Below are positions 56,154-64,000 of a DNA stretch of 64,000 nt, in pieces. The stretch lies in the NCBI GenBank assembly GCA_043228905.1, contig JBHGNT010000010.1, forward strand, positions 3,782,001 to 3,846,000, read 5' to 3'. This stretch comes from Azolla caroliniana. Its lineage: Eukaryota > Polypodiophyta. A program made the translations under genes and the position numbers. Below the pieces are notes generated by a model. That model had not been told where the DNA came from. It saw nothing but the letters and a program-made list of their open reading frames with translations, and made no database searches. Each line of letters starts with the position of its first letter. The first letter of the stretch is position 1.

Positions 56154-56602
56154 TGTCGTGCCTTTCGGCTCCGGATCGTTGCGTGAGTTGGGTGGGAACC
56201 GCCGAGGTTTTGGACTAGGAGGAAGAAAAATACAAATAAGGCTAGTAAAGAATAGGTATAGTGCTAAATATAGTGCTCACGCACGCTAGATGTGCATGAG
56301 TCACTTTTTAGTTGCTTGCGTTTTTCTATAAAATATTCACGCACTCTAAAAATGCATAATTTACCTTTTAATAAAGGTAGGCGCAAATAAAGAACTTATA
56401 GTTATTAAATCTATTTGTAGAACACTAAAGATAAGGTAGCATAATGGTAAAGTTGAGGTTTGGCTACATGGAGGAATAGGGTTCGAATCTTGCGTTATGC
56501 ACGTGATAAATATTTTGATATATTATTTATTTATTTATATGTATCTAAAATCGGATATATTATTTTATGGTTTTCACGTAGTGTGTGGAATACACTACGA
56601 CA
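56154..56602 (-). repeat. G4 5' LTR, internally deleted
   Basis: 449 bp. Same ends as 42729-43448 but the segment matching about 42841-43117 is missing (join at aggtata/gtgctaaat near 56260). The tRNA-like boxes remain (56436-56489). Confidence 0.9.
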
Positions 56603-56711
56603 GCGCAGCCGGAGTGCGGATTACGAAAGACCAGTTCCTCACCAGACGGAATCTCTCACCCTTCTCCGAACTTGGCATGTACCGGTGCACGTGCGGTTTG
56701 GTGGGGGCGGA
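56603..56711 (+). other. G8 interior end and polypurine tract, part 3
   Basis: Matches 10630-10739 (tgcggattacg, ctcacccttctccgaacttgg) and ends ggtttggtgggggcgga before the LTR at 56712. It completes the G8 interior broken by G4. Confidence 0.8.
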
Positions 56712-58220
56712 TGTCGTGAAGATTCCGGGCCATGGTGAGAAACCGGGGAATATCAGAAGAATCGGCGGAGTGCATCATGTGCACCTACCCTTATAAAAAC
56801 GTGTGAATAATAGGGGTGCCTTTATGGCGTCGAGTAGGAGTCAAGTCGGAGCAGAGAATCCCATGTAAATCGGGATTTATCCCACATTGTAACGCATCCC
56901 TCTCCTTGTTCTATAAAAGGAAGGGAGGGTCCCTTGTAGAGGGGTTGCCCGTTTTGAGTTAGGAGGGTATACCGTTAGATTTAGGGTAGTTCTTGGTCTT
57001 CATCTTTCTCTTATTCACTTAGGGTTTGTACTTTGGTCTTTCACCCTACTTCGTTTTAGGGTTTCATCTTGGTAGCTTTCTTCTTCTCCTTCATGTCTGT
57101 TAGGGTTTAGTCCGGTGAAGAGCCTGTATGTTCAGTGGGGTTTGCTTCTGCTCGGTCTCCTATGCAAGACCCCGCTCGGCGCGACAAGCCCGAGAGCTCC
57201 TCGATCGGCGGCTTGACAGTAGACTGTTGTTGTAACCTAACCTACCCTGGTCCAACTGGAAGCCAAGGTTGTATCTGTTGGGAGACAGGTCCCTCCGGAT
57301 GGGAAGGGAGAAGAACAGTGCCGACGAACAAACTCGGCTACGGAGAGCCGGATGATACAGGCCCGGTGTGAACCGGATGAGGAGTACCCGGCTACGGAGA
57401 GCCGGATGATACAGGCCCGGTGTGAACCGGATGAGTAGTACCCGGCTACGGAGAGCCGGATGGTGCGGAACCGGTATGAACCGGAGGAAGAGACATATTC
57501 GTAAATATGTTTCTGAGAGCCCATTGTGGCTACATTTGTAAATAGCCGAAAAGTCATATTAGTATAAATATGACTTAGGGCAAACTTTTAAGTTAGTGGT
57601 CGTTCTTCCTTGTTGGTGCAAGAAGAAGAGAGAGCACGTAACTGTACAGAGAGAGAGAGAACGAGGTCGTTGCCTCTGTTGTAACCGCCGCCTGTGGCGA
57701 AGATCGTGAGCTCGAGGTCGTTACCTCCGTGTACTCATTGTTTTGTACATTCATACATAGTGACAGTTTGCAGCCTGTGGGCTGCCGTGGTTTTTTCCCC
57801 TAGTTTGGGGTTTTCCACGATAACCTCCTGTGTATTCTTCCTCTCCTTTGTGTCGCGCTTCATTTCTCGTTTTCTGTGTATGAAAAGAATCTCGGTTGTG
57901 GCCGAGCGTTGGACATAAGGAGCTAGGAGTTCCCGTTAGTATCTCCCTCTTGTAATATATATATATATATATAGATATATATATATATATATATGGTTTT
58001 GCACATCCGTGTCTCTGATGGTGTCGGGTGTTTCTACCCCCTTTGTTTTCTGTACATAAGGGTCCGTGTTGCGCGCAAGCTCTCACTCTCTCACTCTCTG
58101 TCTCGTGGTCGGTAGCCTCTGGTACATGTCCGGAGTCGGTTTCTTGGCATCCCTCTCTCCCTCGTCCGAGACCCCCGTGGTCCCGCCCCTTTCGACAAGC
58201 ACTCGCAAAATACCGCAACA
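56712..58220 (+). mobile_element. G8 3' LTR (LTR2 family) with nested solo LTR
   Basis: TGTCGTGAAG at 56712 to TACCGCAACA at 58220. TATA box ctataaaagg near 56911-56920; (TA)n at 57955-57993. A copia-type solo LTR (57276-57938) is inserted; without it the LTR is about 841 bp. Confidence 0.85.
57276..57938 (+). mobile_element. Solo LTR of a C2-related copia element
   Basis: Starts TGTTGGGAGACAGG and shares blocks with the C2 LTR (ccggatg repeats, gtataaatatgacttaggg, gtaaccgccgcctgtggcga, ggttgtggccgagcg). GTATC flanks it on both sides (57271-57275, 57939-57943). The last bases (TCCCGTTA) do not end in CA, so the 3' terminus has mutated. It has its own array of about 54-bp units (57340-57460). 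Confidence 0.82.
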
Positions 58221-58224
58221 AAGG

Positions 58225-58801
58225 TGTGTGTGAAAATGAGAGGAGAGGGAGTTAAGGCCCCATCAATCTCTCCTCCTAATATTAAGGCAAATATTCTTCT
58301 TTGAAAAGAGAGGAATATTTGGCCTCTCCCTTTTGTCATAAGCCTCATCTTTTTCCACTATAAAAGGGGGTGAGGGGTCACCATTGAAGGGGTCGCCATT
58401 TTGTCATTTGAGGTAGACCGTTAGAGTTTCTTTTCTTCTTCATCATCTTGTCCCTATTTCGTTTGAGGGTTTCGGTTCTAGGTTCCCCTTGCTATCATTT
58501 TCCTTTCTCTTGATTAGGGTTAGTTCTTCTTTCTATTCGGTGAGGTTTTCTTCTAGTTGTGCTTCAATCTGGCTTGGCCATGGTTGTAAATCGTATTGTG
58601 GCTTTCGTGCCCTATAATGGAATTAGCTTGATCAATCTTGTCTCGATCTAGCTCTTTATCTTTCTAATCTTCACACATTATTCCTCCCATTTTGTGCTCG
58701 GAGGTTCGGTTAAGCTTCCATTTTTCCCCTTCTTTTACTCCCTAGTTCAAGACCCCCGTGGTCCCACCCAAGCTGACACGTACACGCGGATTTCCGCGAC
58801 A
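58225..58801 (+). mobile_element. LTR, further G-lineage family (LTR4)
   Basis: About 577 bp from TGTGTGTGAAAATG to TTTCCGCGACA, with TATA box ctataaaaggggg near 58360 and the shared gacccccgtggtcccacc block before its end. The left edge is approximate. RT sequence of G6 follows at once at 58802. Confidence 0.65.
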
Positions 58802-60545
58802 ACGAGATGATCGGGGAGGACGGGTGCCGAAAGTTCGTGGCCGACCACATCTTCGATTGTGAGACGGTACTGCAGAGGCTGGAAGGAGCACAACTTACGT
58901 TCTTGAGGGAGAAGTCGGCATTCGGGCAGTCGAGATTCCTGGTGGTCAGACACCTATGCGGGTCATACAGTCGGAAACCATCTCCGACCAAGGTAGAGGC
59001 CATCTCGGCGATGAAGGAGGAATGCAGGACAAACACGGAGATCCGACAGTTCCTAGGATCATGTGCCTTCTACCACATATGGATTCCCCACTAGCCACAC
59101 ATTGTTGAGCCACTCTATGGCTTACTGAAGAAGGTGCGGAAGTTTGTATTGGGAGAAAAGCACTCAGAGGCGATGTGGCGACTAAAGGGGATGTTGACGA
59201 CGGCATCGGCTCTCCGGAAAGCAGTCTATGGGAAGGGTGCTCCGGTGTATGTGACGGTCAACATGAATCCGACAGGAATCGGATGGGTGATCAATCAAGA
59301 GGACAAAGGCGGAACGAGGTTTGTCATCTGGTTGGGTGTGAAGGTTTTGAGTGAGCGACAATGAGGATATGTCCAAGTCAAACGAGAACTATTGGGTATC
59401 ATTTCGGTAGTGAAGGCCAACAAAGACCACTTTATCGGGACTGAGGTAATTATTGAGACGGATTGCCATCCGATTCTCCGAATGCACAACTCCGAACCTG
59501 GCGATATTCAGGTGGATCGCGTACCTCAAGTCCTTGAACCCAAAAGTCTGACACATTTCCAAGAAAGAGAATGCCAAGGTTTTGAGTGAGCGACAACGAG
59601 GATACGTCCAAGTCAAACGAGAACTATGGGGTATCATTTCGGCAATGAAGGCCAACAAAGACTACTTTATCGGGACCGAGGTAATTATTGAGACAGATTG
59701 CCTCCCGATTCTCCGAATGCGCGACTCCGAACCTGGCGATATTTAGGTGGATCGCATACCTCAAGTCCTTGAACCCAAAAATCTGACACATTTCCGAGAA
59801 AGAGAATGACATGGGCGATATGCTATCGAGAGCACAGTTCAAGGGAAAAGAAGGCATGGTATCAGAGGATGAGGAAGTCAGAGTCGACATCTTCGAGTCA
59901 GCTCAGCTGACAGCCAATGATCAAAGCACTCTGACCCTGAACAAGTTCAACAAAACCGACTATGACAGGGAGTGGCTTCTAATCAGGAGATTCCTGAGCA
60001 CGATGACGGTGGACGCATCATGGACGAAGGAGAAAGTGAGTTGGATCCAGAAGAAGGTGTACAACTTCTTCCTATGAGACGGGTGATTTGGCGGCATCTG
60101 AAGAGGCAAAACGGCACACCATTTCAGGTGGTGGCCAGGAGAGAGGACCAACTGGTATTGCTGACCGAGTTTCATGAGACCCATGGTCTGGACATCCGGG
60201 AACGTGGGCCACATTCGAGAAGCTCAAGGAGAGGTACTAGTGGTCAGGAATGTACAAGGACATGCGAGAGTTGTCAAGTACATTTGGGAGTTCGACACCA
60301 TGATGAGTTGTACCCGACCTACCCACCAACCATTCACTTCAAGTGGATGGTTGACTTAGTGATGATGTCGATGGGGGTGGGACAGGTGAGGTACTTGGTG
60401 CTTGCAAGAGAAGGCCTAAGAACCAAGTGGAAGGTTGAGCCTTGGCGAACAAAACGACCGCAGCCATATGTCAGTTCTTAATCGAGGACGTGATTTGCCA
60501 GTACATATGTGTCGAGAAGATAGTGGCTGATCGAGGGGAGCTGGA
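58802..60545 (+). pseudogene. G6 pol fragment: RT to integrase
   Basis: G-lineage pol without its first half. 58807-59094 is RT thumb (GCRKFVADHIFDCETVL, REKSAFGQSRFLVV, FYHIWIPH), 59134-59364 RNase H start (VTVNMNPTGIGWVINQ), 59811-60077 linker (MLSRAQFKGKEGM), 59972-60481 the integrase N-terminus (CESCQVHLGVRHHDEL), and 60442 on the core as far as KIVADRGELD. A 235-bp tandem duplication (59341-59810) and several stops break it. At about 60545 it fuses to Gag sequence of G7. Confidence 0.82.
59341..59810 (+). repeat. 235-bp tandem duplication in G6 RNase H
   Basis: aaggttttgagtgagcgaca occurs at 59341 and 59576, and the two copies are similar throughout with scattered substitutions (for example ctattgggtatc/ctatggggtatc). 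It doubles the RNase H segment GIISVVKANKDHFIGTEVII. Confidence 0.9.
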
Positions 60546-62208
60546 TGCGGTCCTGCTGTTCGTCAAGACGGTGGACGAGCGGGACCGGGATCAAGTCGGC
60601 TCCTTGCTGGAAACCGAAGACGGGCTGACGACCGACTGGGTAGCGGTTAAGAGAGTCTGTGGCCGTTTCGACAAACGGCGAGAATGGGCTGATAACGGGG
60701 CGGCCGGTGCGGGGTCTGCCACAGCAAGGAGGCTTGAACCGCCTTCGCAAGGGCGAAGGGAAGAAACCCGGGAATGGCTCGAAACCGGCCCGGCTTCGAC
60801 CGGCATGGTCAGTGGCTCGTCCGGAGGAGCAGCGCTGGAGGAGTTGACACGGGCGATAAAGGATCTCCAGATCTCCCAGACTCAAAGGGAAGGCGGCGAA
60901 CCGGCTCGTGACCGACGGCCGGTAGTAGGGAACAGGTGCATGTGGTGCGACGAGGTCGGCCACATCCGGAAGGACTGCGGCGATTTCGCAGAAGCGTTGA
61001 GGAACCGGGTGGTGTACCTGTGGGAAGGCCGGGTGCACGCCGGCGACACCAGGAGGGCCCTGAACCGAAACGATGGGCGAGGAGGTATGAAGAGACTGAT
61101 GGAAGAGGCAGCGGCCCGACACGTAGAGGCCATCCACTACTCGGCGTCGGCCGGAATTCGGGTCGGGGGCAGTGAGGCCCGAACAAAGGGCAAAGACGGA
61201 TTCTGGTCGGCAATGCTGGGAGGTCTTGCCGGCGCACGGCTAAGGAAAGATGAAACGGACCATGCTGAGAGACGGGTCCGGGAAATAACCGGGTGGAGCG
61301 ATCCGGTCGAGGAGAAGACGAGCTTCGTAGAAGCCGCCTGCCGGAACTACGAGGCTCTGGTAGAAGACAAACGAGTGGGGAAAGTCGGAGCGACCGGGCC
61401 CTCACAACGGTACGAGACCCGATTTGGGCAACGTCGGAACGATGCCGGCGGGCCCACCTCGCAAGATAACCCTAGGAAGGGCGGATACCGACTGGGGACG
61501 GAAATAGAAAGGACTACGAACCTACGAAAGGTCCTGGAAGAACGGATCCTCGACAGCAAGGTGGAGCTGTCATTGCGGGAGGTGCTAGGCATCGCCAAGA
61601 AGGAGTTCCACGACTCCATTGTAGACTTGGTGAAACGGAAGAGGCTGTCGACGGAGACGGATCCGGAAAGACCGGTAGAGGTGCGGACAACGCACATCGA
61701 CGACTCGGCGCTGGCAGATGAGTGGGCGGAGAGCCACTATTCGAGGCCACACTGGGCCCGAGCGACCACGGAGACCCCGGTAAAGATCGGAGATGTTCGG
61801 GAACCGGTGGTGGCATTGGTGGACCACGGTTCGGAAATAAACCTGATGTCCATGGACTTCTATAAAAAGGGGAAGTGGCTGATCAACACCAAGCACGGGT
61901 GGAAGATACGGGCGGCGACGCGCGCCACTGAGGAACTGCATGGGGCCTGCCCGAACGTGCAAGTCAAGATCGGCGACGTCGAGATTGACCAACACTTCTT
62001 CGTACAGGAGACGTCTTCGCACCCGGTCATATTAGGTGAACCATACATCACGGTGGCGCGAATGGAGACCAAGGTGCTAGACAACGGTTCGGCCTACGCA
62101 AGGGTCAAAAGCCAGGACGGGCGCCATTCGGTCCAATTTCTGACCGTGAGACCGAACCACGAGCGGAACCGCGAATCCCTCGGTGGCGAGAACCGGGAGG
62201 ATTTTTAG
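60442..62208 (+). pseudogene. Chimeric integrase-Gag-protease frame (G6/G7)
   Basis: 588-codon open frame. Residues 1-35 are integrase core (TTAAICQFLIEDVICQYICV, VADRGELD). From about residue 36 it is Gag (AVLLFVKTVDERDRDQVG, coiled coil ALEELTRAIKDLQISQ, knuckle CMWCDEVGHIRKDC near residue 165) and then protease (VALVDHGSEINLMS near 455; VILGEPYITVARM), ending REDF. The Gag N-terminus, primer site and LTR are missing at the junction. Gag and protease look intact, so the chimera arose by recombination, not by slow decay. Whether it is expressed is unknown. Confidence 0.85.
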
Positions 62209-62342
62209 AGAGGGCTGCCAAGGCGTGGGGCCGAGACAGTCCGGACACTCGGGAAAGACCCCACAGCTGTACGATAGAACCGAAACCGAAGAAACCTTGT
62301 ACGATAGGTAGAAAATTCTGCTTCTCCGGCAACGGAGGGTGT
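62209..62342 (+). other. Spacer between Gag-protease and RT frames of G7
   Basis: Short stretch with stops in the Gag-protease frame; RT resumes in another phase. G4 has an equivalent gap (46904-47037). Confidence 0.6.
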
Positions 62343-64000
62343 ATGATAGTTGGCATCGTTGGGCGAGAAAAGACAAGGGCGGAAGTGCGACTTCGAGCGT
62401 GCGGAGTTCTCGGCCCGGACGAGGAAATCAGCGGAGCTGTGGAGGCAGTGTCCTTCGACGACACCTTGGGGATGCTGAGGAAGGTTGCCAGAGAAGACCT
62501 TAACGAAGACCGGACGATACCGGTATGTTCCAAAGAGATGTACGAAGTCATCGCGAACTTCAGTCGGGGGCTCGGGTCGGATCGGACGGCCCGAGTTAGC
62601 ACAAAGTACAAGGCTGTGGACCGGAAGGTAAGGCCAGTCGCGGCACCCTTACCGGAGGGCAGCGAGTCCCGGATCAGAGGGGTTGCGTCGGACCCCAGTT
62701 TACGAGATCCGGCCTGCATAGGACACACCTTCACTGACGGGACGCTCCGGGAGCTCAAAATTGGTGGGGGCGGGTTCCTACTGCCGGCGGAGGAAGACCG
62801 GTTTCGGAGGATGCTCGAAAGGCACGGGAAAGCCTTCGCATTCTCACCGGAAGAGATCGGGTGCGTAGACCCGACGATCGTGGAGCCGATGGTGATATTC
62901 ACGGTACCGCATGTGTCGTGGAATCTCAAGCCGATTCCGGTACCGAGAGCTCACATCCCGAGGTTGATGGAGCTTTTGAGGCAGAAAGTAGATATGGGCA
63001 TTCTCGAACCGTCGAGTGCCCCATACTCGAACCGATGGTTTACCGTACCAAAGAAAAACGGAACGATGCGCTTCATTCAAGACCTGCAGCCGGTCAACAG
63101 AGTGACCATTCGGAACGCAGGAATCGGACCGACCATAGACGAGTTCGCGGAGGCCTTCGCCGGAAGGTCGATTTACTCGGTTGGTGATCTGTACTCGGGG
63201 TACAACCAGTTCCAGCTAGCCGTGGAGAGCAGAGACATTACGACGATGCGAACTCCCCTCGGCCTAGTGCGAATGTGTACCCTGCCACAAGGAGGGACCA
63301 ACTCGGTGGCCCACATGGTGAATGCAATGAACAAGGTACTGAGGGATTGCATCCCGGACATCACCATGTCGTTTCTAGACGACATCCCTATCAAAGGGTG
63401 CCCGGTGGAAGAGAAGGACGAGACAGTCGGGCCGGACGGATGCCGGCGATTCGTGGCAACACACATCGACGACTGCGAGAAGGTGCTACAAAGTCTAGAG
63501 GATGCGAGGCTCACCTTCTCCGGGGAGAAATCGGCCTTCGGGCAATCAGAAATCCTGGTGGTCGGGCACCTATGTGGACCATATGGCCGGAAGCCGTCTT
63601 CGGCAAAGGTAGAAGCCATCTCCGCGATGAAGACCGATTGCAGCTCGGTTACGGAAGTTCGGAGGTTCCTGGGGGCATGCGCGTTCTACCACATATGGAT
63701 CCCGCATTACGCCCACGTTGCGGAGCCACTATACGGGTTGCTGAAGAAGGGGCGAAGATTCGAGTGGCGAGACGAGCACACGGAGTCGGTCCGGAAGCTA
63801 AAGGAAGCTCTTGCGGCAGCACCGGCGCTCCGGAAGGCTGTCTACAAGAAGGGTACCCCGGTATACATAACGGTGGATACGAGCCCGACCGGGATCGGAT
63901 GGGTCGTCAACCAAGAAGACGAGGACGGCACCCGGTTCCCGATCCGATTCGGCGCTAAGGTCCTCAGTGAGCGACAGCGAGGGTACGCCCAAGTTAAACG
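62343..64000 (+). CDS. G7 Pol, RT and RNase H, open to the window end
   Basis: Open frame of at least 552 codons from ATG 62343 (MIVGIVGREK), running off the window. Pre-RT linker (SFDDTLGMLRKVAREDLNED; EEIGCVDPTIVEPMVIF); RT fingers PYSNRWFTVPKKNGTMRF; palm YSGYNQFQLAVESRDITTM, TLPQGGTNSVAHMVNAM; active site MSFLDDIPIKGC near residue 346; thumb CGPYGRKPSSAKVEAIS; RNase H start VTVDTSPTGIGWVV near the end. It is in a different phase from the Gag-protease frame. No stop is seen, so it is the best preserved RT of this lineage here. The true start is uncertain; ribosomal bypass of the upstream stop is possible. Confidence 0.9.
   Translation, partial: MIVGIVGREKTRAEVRLRACGVLGPDEEISGAVEAVSFDDTLGMLRKVAREDLNEDRTIPVCSKEMYEVIANFSRGLGSDRTARVSTKYKAVDRKVRPVAAPLPEGSESRIRGVASDPSLRDPACIGHTFTDGTLRELKIGGGGFLLPAEEDRFRRMLERHGKAFAFSPEEIGCVDPTIVEPMVIFTVPHVSWNLKPIPVPRAHIPRLMELLRQKVDMGILEPSSAPYSNRWFTVPKKNGTMRFIQDLQPVNRVTIRNAGIGPTIDEFAEAFAGRSIYSVGDLYSGYNQFQLAVESRDITTMRTPLGLVRMCTLPQGGTNSVAHMVNAMNKVLRDCIPDITMSFLDDIPIKGCPVEEKDETVGPDGCRRFVATHIDDCEKVLQSLEDARLTFSGEKSAFGQSEILVVGHLCGPYGRKPSSAKVEAISAMKTDCSSVTEVRRFLGACAFYHIWIPHYAHVAEPLYGLLKKGRRFEWRDEHTESVRKLKEALAAAPALRKAVYKKGTPVYITVDTSPTGIGWVVNQEDEDGTRFPIRFGAKVLSERQRGYAQVK

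Larger units (their letters stand above)
42729..56602 (-). mobile_element. G4, near-complete G-lineage gypsy element
   Basis: Minus-strand Ty3/gypsy element: 5' LTR 56602-56154, primer site, Gag, protease, RT, RNase H, integrase, 3' LTR 43448-42729. The target duplication is GCGT/GCGC (42725-42728, 56603-56606). A chromovirus (47730-54848) interrupts it between Gag and protease; without that it is about 6.75 kb. Stops and frameshifts in Gag and Pol and a 277-bp deletion in the 5' LTR show it is old. It interrupts G8. Confidence 0.92.

Noticed and set aside
63275-63958. 227-codon plus-strand frame
   Set aside because: Overlaps the G7 RT in another phase; the RT frame carries all motifs.

Overview
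The window looks like a heterochromatic, repeat-packed segment of a land-plant nuclear genome. The signs are LTR retrotransposons of plant type (Ty1/copia and Ty3/gypsy, including a chromovirus), initiator-tRNA-Met type primer sites, GT-AG introns and very deep nesting. I recognise no ordinary single-copy host gene. The species cannot be named from the sequence. A non-flowering plant (moss, lycophyte, fern or similar) is my guess, resting only on remembered resemblance of the gypsy lineages and of the large DNA transposon.

Layout. 1-5772: a decayed gypsy element (E1, minus) whose Gag zinc knuckle was hit by a hAT-like non-autonomous transposon (3284-4821), which itself carries a solo LTR (4056-4778). 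About 6041-7662: the 5' end of a copia element (C1, plus). 7664-16137: two convergent copies, one on each strand, of a gypsy relative that keeps Gag but has a long non-coding interior; their LTRs meet at 10.7-13.1 kb. 16155-37896: a gypsy element (G1, minus) split inside its integrase by an 18-kb DNA transposon at 17602-35574. 37897-40847: a truncated gypsy element (G2, plus). 40848-58220: a four-level nest in which a G-lineage gypsy element (G4, minus, 42729-56602) sits in an older plus-strand element and was itself entered by a young chromovirus (47730-54848). 58225-64000: an LTR, pol fragments, a chimeric integrase-Gag-protease reading frame and an open reverse-transcriptase frame that leaves the window.

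The most interesting object is the DNA transposon at 17602-35574. It has 25-bp terminal inverted repeats, a 4-bp TTTG target duplication whose removal restores the interrupted integrase frame, and two converging sets of genes. On the minus strand is a two-exon transposase with a helix-turn-helix N-terminus and a D/D/D-type catalytic core. On the plus strand are a six-exon gene with a RING-like finger and a gene with an FCP1/NIF-like HAD domain whose first catalytic Asp is Glu. A palindromic 12-mer (AGCTAATTAGCT) fills one intron of each multi-exon gene and recurs near both ends. The 4-bp duplication and the Asp triad fit the Sola superfamily best, but this is inference. A young copia element (C2, 23643-29868) lies inside it, between the converging genes.

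A second theme is the G-lineage of gypsy elements (G1, G3, G4, G6, G7). Where those parts are present they share LTR ends TGTC(G/A)..GACA, a primer site TGGTGAACCC, a protease with DHG instead of D(S/T)G, a polymerase motif FLDD, and a stop plus frame change between Gag-protease and reverse transcriptase.
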